Source of the DNA: Diphasiastrum complanatum
Taxonomy: Eukaryota > Streptophyta > Lycopodiopsida > Lycopodiales > Lycopodiaceae
Length of the DNA: 64,000 nucleotides
Assembly (NCBI GenBank): GCA_029204225.1
Contig: CM055108.1
Location: forward strand, 19,720,279-19,784,278
Direction of reading: 5' to 3'
In this document: in pieces, positions 13,601 to 62,875 of the stretch
Position numbering within the stretch: the stretch's first letter is position 1
Layout: the number at the start of each line of letters is the position of its first letter
Made by a program: the position numbers and the translations under genes
Notes under the pieces: model-generated
Seen by the model: the letters and a program-made list of their open reading frames with translations, nothing else
Told to the model about the DNA's origin: nothing
Database searches by the model: none

Positions 13601-14275
13601 CTAAAAAACTAAGTCTTCTACATGTACTTCCTTTCAATTACTTGTGAATATAGTTTTTAAGGATTGCTTGGAGTGTGGGTGCTTCTTTTCTTTTATTCTC
13701 TATGTGATGTTGTGATTGATAGTTCATTTGAATTGTAGCAAAATACACAATTGATCTTTTATGTGTTATTAGAGCCCTTGGGTAAGGTGCATATTAGTAG
13801 CTACTAGAAGTCAAACTCTAGAAGAATTCAAAGAACTATTTTGGTTAAAGGAGAACTAACTAATTAGCTACAAAAAATTTCAGTACCATGCTCAAAGTAA
13901 ATCTGAATCTATCACTATATCAAAGCCTTGTCAATTCTAGCTCTAAATTGAGTGGAGAGTAATTAAAATTCAAAAATTCAAAAAACCAACAATTTTTGGA
14001 GGATTATGGATGATATGCAATCTATAAGACATTGATTGACAAATGGCCAATTACAATAAGTGACTAATAGTAGGTTGACCTCAAAGAGGTGACTTAGCTA
14101 GTGAAATAACTATGGTAGGTGAAAAATGTCCAAGGAAACTATTTTTTTGAATTGCTATATTAAAGAGAACCATCAATCTCTCTATATACAACTCGAAATT
14201 GACTGAAGTAATTGCATGGATCGGTTCATTGGAGCATAGTGAGTCATATTATAATCATGTACAACTATGGAGTAG
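10621..14275. other. AT-rich intergenic DNA without a recognisable gene
   Basis: Scattered frames under 90 codons match nothing known to me. It contains a short (GA)n near 11935-11950 and one clear 99-bp tandem duplication at 12027-12224. Confidence 0.6.
12027..12224. repeat. Tandem duplication, 2 x 99 bp
   Basis: The unit starting AACATATTTTTCATACATTG recurs 99 bp later with few changes, including the shared CTTTATATAGCCTCCCATGT and CCAATTAGGATTTAAA. The divergence suggests it is not recent. Confidence 0.9.
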
Positions 14276-14653
14276 TTGTATAACAATCAAAGATTTCTCT
14301 TGGCCACAACCAAAGCCAAGCTAGGGTTTGCAGCAACAAAAGTGGAGGTGGCTCACTCCCCTCACCAAGAAGATGGCCTGATTGTCGATACACCAAATTG
14401 GCCTATAATCCACCAGCCATACAACTGGAATATCATAGCTGATTTCCATCGGGCCGTACAAGAGTACTCCCGAGAATACATGTTTTCATCAGATCCAACA
14501 ATTAGGCAATTAGCCTTATTTGCGAAAGATCTAGCTATGTTGGCGTCAGTTCAAGCACGATGGGATGATTGTTTGCCAGCCCTCTGCTTCAATCCGAATC
14601 TTTCAATGGCGTCCGACAAAGTTCAAGATCAATTGTCGATAGCGAGGCTCTAA
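14276..14653 (+). CDS. Unidentified ORF, 125 codons
   Basis: An uninterrupted frame with more balanced composition than its flank (NWPIIHQPYNWNIIADFHR, IRQLALFAKDLAMLASVQ). It is not recognised. Helical character and the retrotransposon setting suggest a gag fragment, but no motif supports this firmly. A TSD, promoter or second exon is not visible. Confidence 0.3.
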   Translation: MYNNQRFLLATTKAKLGFAATKVEVAHSPHQEDGLIVDTPNWPIIHQPYNWNIIADFHRAVQEYSREYMFSSDPTIRQLALFAKDLAMLASVQARWDDCLPALCFNPNLSMASDKVQDQLSIARL

Positions 14654-14659
14654 TATCGT

Positions 14660-15190
14660 GCTATGATGTAGGGTGGATCATGAGAGTCAAATTTTATTTC
14701 TTGGACAACGTCAAAATGGTTGTCAGGAGCGAATAAGTGCTTTTTTCGCACAATATTGATTTCAACACGATGCACTCTAATGATCACATAGTTATTTGAT
14801 TAGAGGTTAATAAAAGGACTTTAGGCCTTTTTGCGGGACTTTTAATGTCACAAGGCCTAATAGTCAAGTTAGTGAATAAAAAGGGCTCCCCCCAAAATTT
14901 GAATTTCAAATGATAAGGAAGGTGGAGATTGGCCAATAGAATTTGAGGCCAAAGCCCCAAAATCCACTATATATAGTGATGGATTTGAGTTATTTTGTAC
15001 ATTCACTCTTCATTTCAATAAAGCAGGTGGATCCTCTTTCAAATGGATATGGAATGTCCTTGCTCTTCTTCTTTCCTTCTCTATCTCTCACATTTTCTTG
15101 GATTTGCTTATTGTTGGATTTGATGTCTGTTGGAGTTTATCTTTATTATACTTCTTGTGAGAGAGAAAGAGAGAGAGAAGAGTAAGATCT
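14660..15190 (+). mobile_element. LTR-like segment with TATA and AATAAA
   Basis: TATATATAG near 14969 is followed about 45 bp later by AATAAA at 15017, the spacing expected of an LTR promoter and polyadenylation signal. A short (GA)n follows near 15165. No matching second LTR was found. Confidence 0.35.
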
Positions 15191-15499
15191 ATCTTTGCTT
15201 GAGTAGTGTAATGGTTAGTGTTAGATGTGGATCATAAGCTTGTGCTTGATTATGAACTATGTTATCACTCTCATGGGAACGAATCTCCGTGTGACAACAA
15301 GATAATCCTCTTCATCTCTTTGATACTTGATTGATCTTGGATCTAGGTTTGAAAGTGGATAGGAAATTTCTGCTACAATGCTAAAATTCCTAAGAGAGTA
15401 CCTAAACAATACTTATCAGTTGCAGGTGATGCTAAGAAGGGAGATACTCCTGAATCTGACGAGCAGAGAGAGCTCAGAAGATCAAGTAGAAATCAGAAT

Positions 15500-16310
15500 T
15501 GTCCTGCAAGATTGGAAATGAACCTAGCCTTAATGGGTCAAGGCTCATGAACCAAAAGCTTTTGATGAAGCAAAGGAGCACAAGGAGTGGTGTGCAACTA
15601 TGGAAATATAAATGGAGGTCGTATCGAAAAATAGGACGTGGAACTTGGTTGAGATGCCTGATGGTAAGACGCCTATCACTTGCAAATGGATTTATAAGAT
15701 TAAATGTGGAGTAGATGGGCAACTCAACAAGTACAAAGCATCTTTGGTTGTGAGAGGATTTGAGCAGTAGGAAGATTTTTTATTTTGAAAAAACCTTTGC
15801 ACCCATAGCTAAGATGGTAACCATACGTTCTATTATTGCTATTTCTACTTTCTATGGTTGGAAGATCCAACAAATGGACGTTAAATCTGCTTTTCTTAAT
15901 GGAGTGCTGATGAAGAAGTGTATTTAGTACAACCTCAATGATTTGTTGAGCCCAGGAGAGAACATCTTGTTTGCAAGCTCAACAAAGCTATTTATGGATT
16001 GAAGCAAGCACCATGGGCATGGTACTCTTGCATTGATGAACACTTCAAGCGAAGGAAAATGGTAAAGAGTAATGTTGATCCTAATTTTTACATTCTAAGG
16101 CAGGATTCAAATATAGTGTTCATTGTTTTATACGTAGATGATTCGATTATTACAAGAAGTAATGAGAGCTTAATAGATGAAATCAAATCGGATATTTATA
16201 ATGCTTTTGACATGAGTGATCTTGGATTGATGCACTATTGTCTTCGCATTGAAGAATGGCAAAAGGAAGATGTTGTCTTTCTTACACAAAGCAGATATGC
16301 TTGTGAGTCA
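15500..16310 (+). pseudogene. Ty1/copia reverse transcriptase remnant
   Basis: Blocks read in shifting frames: EMPDGKTPITCKWIYKIK, KYKASLVVRGFEQ, TFAPIAKMVTIRSIIAIS, QQMDVKSAFLNGVL, then in 15999-16310 KQAPWAWYSCIDEHFKR, FIVLYVDDSIITRSNES and DLGLMHYCLRIEEW. The YVDD box is present. Several stops and frameshifts. The frame runs into the opposite-strand gag fragment near 16310. Confidence 0.88.
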
Positions 16311-16850
16311 TTGACGGAGGACGAGGATGCTCCATTCCTTCTTGTTTCCTCCTGTAGCAGCATGATTAAGACCTTGGACAATGTTATATCTGAGTGTGTG
16401 GTTACCATCATCACCCAGTTTTCATAAGAGGATGGTAAACTGGTCAATAAGGTCATTACAATGTCAGAGTCTTCGACTACTGAAACTATTGCCGCCACCT
16501 ACTCTAATAGAGTCTTAAATTGATTAATGTGATTTTGAACAAAATCACTTTCTGACATTCTGAGAGAGGAGAACTTTCTCAATGCAGTTTCGAAGTGACA
16601 TCTCTCACTTCATATAATGTACTAAATATATGCCAAGCCTCTTTTGAAGATTGGGCTTGTCTGATCTGGCCAATCTGTGTGTCGGCGATGTTAAGGGTGA
16701 TCAAGGCAAAAGCCTTGCCATTCATGAGCTTCCATTTGGAAATGGCTTGCTCATCGACACTGGGAAGTAGTTCGGTTCCAACGACTATTTTCCAAAGCTC
16801 CTTGGCCATCAACACTACCCTCATTTTAAATTTTCACAAATGTTAGTTCA
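16300..16850 (-). pseudogene. Ty1/copia gag remnant (family of elements A and B)
   Basis: Minus strand: MRVVLMAKELWKIV, KWKLMNGKAFALITLNIAD, SSKEAWHIFSTLYEVRDV, then VEDSDIVMTLLTSLPSSYE and ETRRNGASSSSVNDSQAY. This matches the gag remnants at 6690 and 8640. Frames are broken between the two halves. Its primer site and LTR would lie to the right, beyond 17000. Confidence 0.82.
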
Positions 16851-17007
16851 AACCATTGAGTTTGTCTACCATGAGAGCAGACTGTGATTACAAATCCATT
16901 TGGAATTTCAGGAGGAGTGTAATGCAGATAGTAGATTAATATGACTGGAAATAATTATAGCAAATGTCTACACTATATCAGGACAATCGTTCTAATAATG
17001 CTACAGC

Positions 17008-17128
17008 TTTGGTACCATGTTGGTATCAGATAAACATGGAGTAGCAATTAATCGCTCCGATACCATGCTTTGATACCATGTTGGTATCATATAAACATGG
17101 AGTAGTAATTAATCGTTTTGATACCATG
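17008..17128. repeat. Tandem repeat, 2 x about 60 bp, with primer-site hairpin
   Basis: Each unit carries TGATACCATGTTGGTATCA or a near copy, an inverted pair of the tRNA-Met primer sequence, followed by ATAAACATGGAGTAG. It sits where the primer site of the minus-strand gag element is expected. Confidence 0.85.
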
Positions 17129-17819
17129 CTGGGATTTGAATGGTGGATCGACCGACAATGCCTTGTCACAACAAAGGAGCATCAACAGGGAATCCTTGGT
17201 GCATGCAACTAAGTCTATCAGATTCAAGCAGACAACGATAAATCAAAGTCTGTCCTACTTGATCACAACTTCGAAGTCGTTGGATCGACTAAGCCCATTT
17301 CCTAGCCATGCACATATACCTTAATTACAGATTTAGCTTTGTGAAATCGATTTAGGTGCGGTTATTAGAGCGACAAATTGAACATTGCTGCTTTTAGTCA
17401 TATGAACCAATTTAATCTACGAATAAGTTTATTTGCAAGCATGAATCTATCTGACAATAAATTGAAATAAGCATTCAACATACACAACCTAGATTACTGG
17501 AACTCTTTAGTCGTGTAGAAAAATACAGTTTGAATGCAGATAGAGACGTGTTCTTTTTGAGACAATGCTTTGTGATAATAGAGAGAAAGAACAATACAAT
17601 TGCGCCCTGAATGATCGATTGGTCATGATGAATTAGATTATTCAGCCTTTTTTTTTAGCAACTGATAAGTTGTTGGATGTATATACATGGTTAAGCTAAT
17701 TAAAAGAATGGTTAATTTGTACTTTACAAGTAGGATTAAGGCACTACGTGCTGTTGGCAGTCGCACTCGGACAATATCTGATTCAGTTGGAGATTTTGTC
17801 TGGTCGTGACAAATGTACA
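17129..17819. other. Probable LTR remnant, no gene
   Basis: It lies on the LTR side of the minus-strand copia gag fragment. No second copy could be aligned by eye, and no ORF is convincing. Confidence 0.35.
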
Positions 17820-18200
17820 GTTGTGCCACCAACTTGATGATGTCGACTTTTGAGAGTTGGCACTTACATCGACTTTTGAAGAAGTCGGATAGTCGAGGCC
17901 AGAGGTTCGACATACTTCGATGTTGGACTCACAAGTTGGAGACTTCGGACAATGTGTAGACTTCAGACAAGTCGAGAAGGCTGAGAAGTCTGAGGTGTAT
18001 CGGACAAGTTGAAGACTTTGGATAAGTCGTAGACTTCGGACAAGTCGAGTGCTGCTCTCATGTCTTCAAAAGTCGACTTCAATAAGTCGATGTCAGGCTC
18101 AGAACCATTTGTGAGAAAAGTCGATGTCAGGCAAGTTCATGGAAGATTGTCTTCGACTTCGACTGGTTTCGCCAAACTAGTTGGAGATGGGTAGCTCACA
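17820..18200. repeat. Degenerate GTCGA / CTTCGGAC repeat region
   Basis: Variants of AGACTTCGGACAAGTCGA and GTCGACTTTTGA recur at irregular spacing across about 380 bp. Base composition differs clearly from the AT-rich flank. Confidence 0.75.
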
Positions 18201-20526
<2,326 letters not shown>

Positions 20527-22518
20527 CCTAGTCCTAGCTTTAAAACATCTAATCCATATTCTTCTCTTGGACAATATTGGATTGTTCTATACCCTATAGT
20601 AGTGCATTTTCTTTGCCACGAAAATAATTCAATTTTATCTCAAACCTCTTGAATTCCACCCTCATTACCAAAGAAATGATGGTTTAACCATAAGCCCTAT
20701 AGCCTAAGAAAAAGAGACATAAGACAAAGACTTTATCCAATTAAACACATGTCAACTCTTAAAAAGCTTCAAAAGCACTTTGGAGATAAGGATACCTACA
20801 CCTGGAAGCTCAATCTTCACATGCCAAATATATATTACTTACAACAGAATGATTTCAACATCTAATACCAAGTGGTGAAGGCTTGATTTCCATTAATTAG
20901 AGTAAGACATCATTATAATATATAAAATATCACGAGCAACAAGTTTAGATTTTGCTTATAGACTAATAAATAGCTCATTGTCCCTAAAAGCTCAATGGTC
21001 AGTGGTTCATGATACAACCTACTCATACTGTAGAAGAGCTCATGAGACATTTGAGCATTCACTTATTTTTATTGTAGAGAGAATATATGGAAAACATAGT
21101 GCTTTTATTTTTTGAGAACTAAAAACCTTTAGACCCTACGCTTGAGAGTTGTATTTTTTAGATAATAATATCTTGCACCTATGAACAAGAACTAATCTTG
21201 TAAATTTGTAGGTCGTCTACTATGTGGCTAATCTAGATTTCCTTAAATAAGTATACACCTCATTATGTGGCTAGCCATATTTCTTGTGATAAAAACATTC
21301 GCAAAGTTTTTTTTTTTTATAAGTATGACACTAGTGGCAACCTCCCTATGTGATGTGTTTGGCCAAGCCAAAATTTTGTGAGTTTCAACATCTCTAGTTG
21401 TCTTTCATATGCAACATAATGTGGGCCTTATATATGAACTTCATTAACTAGGAGCCAACCTAAGATCCAAACCAATGAGTCTTTTTTGGTGTGATGAATT
21501 TAATGGGCTAGGGCTTTGCTTTTTGCTCTTAGGGACCGCTGGTTTTTATCTCTAATTTTTTTTTTTACTAATCTTGTTGTGTATAACATCTATATATTTT
21601 TCTATATTTCAAATGATAAAGTGCCCTATGACTACAACTAAAAGGACGTTACATCAAACGATCTGCATAACTCTTCTTTTGTTCATAGTCGACTATGTAG
21701 ATTTTTATTTAGATTTTCATTGTTAGATCTAATTGATACATTAGGAGTTGTTGTTTAGGCCAGATTGGAGGGTGGAATTTCTGCAATTTTATTTATTCTT
21801 TCAAGTTTCTAATTTGTTTGTTTGTTTGTCATGAGCATTTTGTAGTCTTGCTTAAATTTTTGATCTTGTCATGTAGTTATTTATTTTTTAACATAAGATT
21901 GGTGCCTCTAGCATATTCACGCCATTCGATGCGATGTTGATAGCTTGCAAGGTTTATTTTGATTTAGGACCACTAAATGTCAAAAGCTCCACTATTCTAA
22001 ATACGGGTCCATGCTAATACTGTATGACATCACACCTAAACCTATTACCTCAAAACAAACTTGTGATGACATTTGCTACTTTACAAAATTGAACATACAT
22101 TATTTTGATGTAGAATACCAGCATAAGCTACTATGATATTTGCTACAATTGTGGCTCAAATTCGCTTAATATGTCATGATTTACATATGCCAAACTAGAA
22201 AGATATTACTGCCTATATATTTACATGTCATTGAAAGTACTAAAAAACATACTTGACAAAATCACGTGACCCAACTTTTTAAGCCCCACAAGTTGTGATA
22301 TGGATCACAAGTTGAAACATATGTGAACACCTCGATTTGCATGCGTATGTTATGTTCCAACATTGTCTGCAGCTGGTGGTAGGTGAGCATGTTCCAATTT
22401 GAGGAGACAATAGAAAGTTGAGACACTAATGTATTGTTGTATTGATTTGATGAGGTAATGAGAAATTATATTGTCAAGATACTTATAGGGTATTAGGATA
22501 GATATCTTAAAATCTTTT

Positions 22519-22519
<1 letters not shown>
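20527..22519. other. AT-rich DNA without a recognisable gene
   Basis: Only short frames; no transposon motif recognised. Confidence 0.55.

Positions 22520-22612
<93 letters not shown>
22520..22612. repeat. (GA)n microsatellite, about 93 bp
   Basis: Uninterrupted GA dinucleotide run. Confidence 0.98.
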
Positions 22613-22617
<5 letters not shown>

Positions 22618-23497
22618 GTGCTAGTTAGGTGTTTGTACTTGTTTTAAATATGAGTAGAAAAGGTGTCCATTTTGCATACAAGCAAACTCACACACTGTCT
22701 CATTTAAGTGATTAATAGGGTTATACATGGCTTATTTAAAGAGTTTTTTTACTCAAAATTTTGACATTCTTTGAATGTTTTGTGCTAGTAGAGAAGGTGT
22801 GCATTTTGCATGCAAGCAAATTCCACACATCATCTATTAAAGAGTCTCTTCATTCAAAATTTTGATATGTTGTTCATCAATCTTCGAGAAGAAGCTAGTA
22901 TAGCATTAGCAAGATAAGGTTGTATAGTTTTCCATGATGATTATGATCCAAAAGGCACGAGAGACTTTGATGAAGACAAAATGGACATTTTCTTTATGTG
23001 GTGTTGCAAATAGGCCTCTTGGTTAATAGCTATTTTCGTCAACTTGAGGTTGGCAATGCCTTTCTACTTGGCGGCACATATAAGTGCATGATTATAAAAC
23101 TTGGAAAATGTAAAACAAGTCAACAAACATACGGGGAACCATTAATGTAACATCTCAAAAAATTACCATTGTAAATGAGAATCCCTTTGCTATCTATGTG
23201 TGAAAGAGTGCTCAAAGAGCCCTATAAAATCCTAAGTATGGAAGACGAGTGTTTTTTTAACATTTCACAAACGACCCAGCTGACACTAAAAATTAAAATT
23301 GTTGATATGCATTGGAACTGGCTAAGTGTTGGTGGTCCCGCTTTTGTCCTACTGGGCTTGCTAAGTTCTTGGGTAGAAGTAATTGACCCTCGCTGGTTCT
23401 AGAGGAAGTAGAGAGTCTTGATACAAGTAGAATAGGTTTCACGGGTTGCCTTTACCATGTTCCCTAATGTAAGGGATTGACAAGGAGTGACTGAGAA
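22613..23497. other. No recognisable gene
   Basis: Two similar stretches (near 22680 and 22805, TTTTGCATRCAAGCAAA) suggest a short diverged duplication. The 75-codon frame at 23175 matches nothing known. Confidence 0.5.
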
Positions 23498-23905
23498 TGC
23501 ATCTTGATTTCCGAGGGAGGCTCGAACATGGGACCAAAGAAACGTTACGTGCCAAGGCTAACTAATTGAGCCAAACCCGGCTTTTGAGGGGGGCTTGAAC
23601 ATGGGACAAAAGAAACTTTGGATGCCAAGGTTAACCGACCGAGTTAGTCCCATTGGATGTGAATTTGAAAATGCATCTTGGTTTCCAAGGGGGGCTTGAA
23701 ATTGGGACCAAAGAAATTTCGTATAATGACTCTGAAAATGTTTCTTATGTCTATCACACGTGGGTGGGAGAGCTTAACAACTCAAGCACAGTACACCAAA
23801 CTCACCACATGTGAGAAGATTGACATTGCATCTGGGTTTCCAAGAAAGGCTTGGACCTGAGACCAAAGAAACTTTGGATGTCAAGCTAACCAACTGAGCC
23901 AACCG
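23498..23905 (-). repeat. Cluster of four tRNA-like (SINE-type) repeats
   Basis: On the minus strand each unit resembles a pol III promoter: copy 1 reads TGGCTCAATTAGTTAGCC (A-box-like) and later CATGTTCGAGCC (B-box-like). Copies lie at about 23827-23905, 23672-23722 (5' part lost), 23579-23646 and 23498-23575. All share TTTCTTTGGTCCCA-type middles. None folds as an intact tRNA by eye. Confidence 0.6.
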
Positions 23906-23999
23906 ACTAGATGAGAAAATGTTTCAAAATCTATGCCTTAACTTCCTGTTTCCATCGAATCTAAAATCCGAGGTCTTTTAAGGGATTGGGGATGCTTAT

Positions 24000-24376
24000 C
24001 TGCCTTGGGGCAAGGGTCCTAAGACAAGGATTTTGCCGCGCCTCAAAAACCTAGTTCTTTCCACCCGGCCCTTACTCGCTTTCAAAACTCCACCGTTCTT
24101 TTCTTCTCCTCCTCCTCGTTCTATTTTCTCCCCCCTTTTTCTTCTCTGCGCGCAACCTCTTCTGATCCCTCGCCTCTCTCTTCTGTCTTCTTCCCTTGGC
24201 AGGATCGCAGTGATGATGCTCTGCCACTCTTGCTGCCACAAGCTTTGCTTGCAAGAACTTGTTTGGCTTTAGGGTGGCGGTTTGTTGCTTGCTGGTGCTG
24301 CGATCCGGTTGCCCTAGCTTTTGCGTAAGCCGGATTAGAACGCTCTTGCAGGGGTGCTGCTGAAATTGCCCTATAA
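24000..24376 (+). promoter_or_regulatory. TRAF1 promoter-proximal region and CT-rich 5' leader
   Basis: No TATA box is visible. The stretch 24085-24190 is strongly pyrimidine-rich (TTCTTTTCTTCTCCTCCTCC), a common plant leader or initiator pattern. GC content rises sharply relative to the AT-rich flank. A short upstream ORF lies at 24213-24272. A possible leader-intron acceptor (CCTTGGCAG) occurs near 24202. The transcription start is inferred only. Confidence 0.5.
24213..24272 (+). CDS. Upstream ORF in the TRAF1 leader, 19 codons
   Basis: Two consecutive ATG codons open a 19-codon frame (MMLCHSCCHKLCLQELVWL) that stops with TAG 104 bp before the main start. If the leader extends this far, it could reduce translation of TRAF1. 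It may be fortuitous. Confidence 0.3.
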   Translation: MMLCHSCCHKLCLQELVWL

Positions 24377-60418
<36,042 letters not shown>

Positions 60419-60720
60419 TGTTACAAGTGGCTTACGACATGTTTGCTGATGCTTGTGCATGCATTTGCTAGATTTCATTAGGATCCCTTTCTGTGGAGCA
60501 AGTATCTTTATTCGTTCCACTTGTTTCAAGCACAGGAGAGTTAAAATGTTCAAATAGCTTCTAAGCTTCGAAACATGATTTGCAGCATTCTGGGGCTAAA
60601 GAAAGGCGCTTTTGCTTTTCTGGTCTAATTTTGCTTCAATCTAGTTTACTTTTGTTTGCCTTGTGTAAATTATTTCGTTCATGTTTTTTGATAATCGGCT
60701 ATCTATCTATATTTTGCTGT
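60419..60720 (+). other. Probable TRAF1 3' UTR
   Basis: AT-rich sequence directly after the TRAF1 stop, with T-rich stretches and no competing ORF. No canonical AATAAA was found, and the cleavage site cannot be fixed by eye. Confidence 0.4.
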
Positions 60721-62519
60721 TTTAAAAGTCTTTCCACTAACTAATAAGCTATTTCAAGGATATTGTTCGTCTCTGGGTACTGAGAAAGCACTGGTACTGT
60801 AATCTGATTCCAAGACTAATCCAAGTACAGAACTTACAAGAAAATCAATTTTGTTTTCAAAAAATTGACAGTAACAATAGCACACAACAATGACCTTATT
60901 GCCAAGAGGGATACTGAGATCCAATTGATCAGTGATAGGCAATGTCCTGTTGATTAGGCCTTGACTGGAGTTAAATTAGATATTGCTTTTGGAACGATTT
61001 GTATTTTCACTTCACATGTGCATCAATCTACTTTCACAAAGACTAACATCCTATTTCCATGTCGTTAGACAGAATTCTTTGGCAATTCTTCAGGATATAA
61101 GTTCATAGACAGAATCCAAGGCATGATGATACTTGCCAGAGTGGTGCTTTTTATAAAAAACAAGTACAGAAACCCCAACAGCTTAATATCAAGAAATTGA
61201 AGCTTCATTATCTGTGCGATTCCGCTCTCTTCCTGTTCCTTCGAGTTATGTTCCTTCCATATCTTTGGTGACTCTTTTTCAGCATTGAAACCTGTACAAC
61301 TACATTGCAGAATAACCCTTGTAACAATTCATGACATAAGTTAAGACATATAGAGGCTCATCAGTGTTTGGATCTTGTTAAAGAGCTATGTCATCTTTTT
61401 GCATCGAATTTTCAAATTTAATCAGGCCCTACTTAGTGTACATGACTGATTATCTTGCATGCAGGGCCTGCACATGCCTATTTCCTTTGCCTTTGCCATA
61501 GTGTATGGTTTTAGCTTTGCTATTTGCTTTTAGTTTTGTTTCCATCTTTCTATCAATGAACTAATTATCATTGATAGGAAAAACTAAAATGCTATTTATT
61601 TTTGAACTGGTAAGAGGTTCTGATGACCTATTTGTGTTGGGAGTTACATGGTTTACTGATACCAAGTCCTCTAATTATATCAATGTATATCAATGTGAAT
61701 TGGAGAATGTTTGGACAATAGGGGACCAGGCCAACATTCAAGTCACAATAGTTATACAACTTCCCCTATGTAGCCACCTGCTACAATATTAAAGTACGTT
61801 GTGAGTATGCTAAATGTCTAAATATATTGGCTCAATATATTCAAATATAAGGTGGGTAATATTGCTTTGTAATAATGTTTGTTGATGTGCATACAATCTG
61901 CTACTTGTGCCAATTCATGATGTTGTCAATCATGGAGGTGAACATTTTCGAAAACTCTCCCTTGAGTAAACATCCATGATCAACACATTTTATTGTCAAC
62001 AAAAAACATTCAATGAGCATGCTAGTTTCATAAACATTAACTATGCCATGAGAAAGCTTCTCCTAGATTATAGAATTGTATCCACAAAAGAAATTGACTT
62101 CCATCATTAATATTTTTTTTCTCACATTAATTTGTTTCATTTTTAGTACTTGGAAAAAATCACAAAAGATAAACAGCAAAAAGCTTCATCATAAAACTTG
62201 AATTCTTACTATGTTTGCCACATGCACAACTGCCTTCAATCACTTGATGCAAACATCCGATTCTCAAAGTCACAAATTTCATTTAATATAAGACTAAATT
62301 CCTCTACACATGAGTTTGTGTTGAATTTGAAAGTTGCATCAAACAAGGCTTATTCTAAAAGACTCACTTTCCAATATAAACATCTTTGAATTTTTAAAAA
62401 ATTGCAAACTTTTAGTGTTTGTGTATTTCACAACATTGTTAATACTTGACATGATGCTATTTTTTTCACACACTTCAACTTTCATGAAACTTTAGGGTAT
62501 ATTCACTATAAGATTTTTA
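60721..62519. other. AT-rich flank without a recognisable gene
   Basis: No frame above 75 codons matches a known family. It may contain the distal 3' UTR or terminator of TRAF1. Confidence 0.5.
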
Positions 62520-62524
62520 CATTC

Positions 62525-62875
62525 TTGGCGGGATAGGATAACAAGTTCGAGCATTGCTCAACCCCGCATAAGCAGATCGACGAACTGCTAATACCTCCAA
62601 AGCCTCTAGGCTAGCCAAAGCTTGAGTTCAACAACTTCAAAGGCAAGGGCAAAGTTCCAAATGACCCTTCGACACCTGCCTCCGACACAACAATCCGAGC
62701 CTCTGGCTCAAGCATGCCCATAGTCGATTGACTACTCAACAACGAGTTAGACGAAGAAGCTACTGATACTCACAGCAATGACAAATCCAAGGATTGGATT
62801 ATCAGCCACCTCCGCCTCCAAGAAGATCAAGCCGAGTGCGAGTGTCCATTGTAATGACAAAAGCTCGAATGAAGT
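62525..62875 (+). pseudogene. GC-richer coding-like remnant, unidentified
   Basis: A balanced-composition island in AT-rich DNA, readable as LEFNNFKGKGKVPNDPSTP, ASDTTIRASGSSMPIVD and NNELDEEATDTHSNDKSKD between stops. It suggests a decayed transposon or gene fragment, family unknown. Confidence 0.35.

Noticed and set aside
14276-14653. A host gene at the 125-codon ORF
   Set aside because: No splice partner, promoter or recognisable domain; the flanks are LTR-like, so it is listed only as an unidentified ORF.
23498-23905. Intact tRNA genes
   Set aside because: Box A/B-like motifs are present, but I could not form a full cloverleaf with matched acceptor stems.
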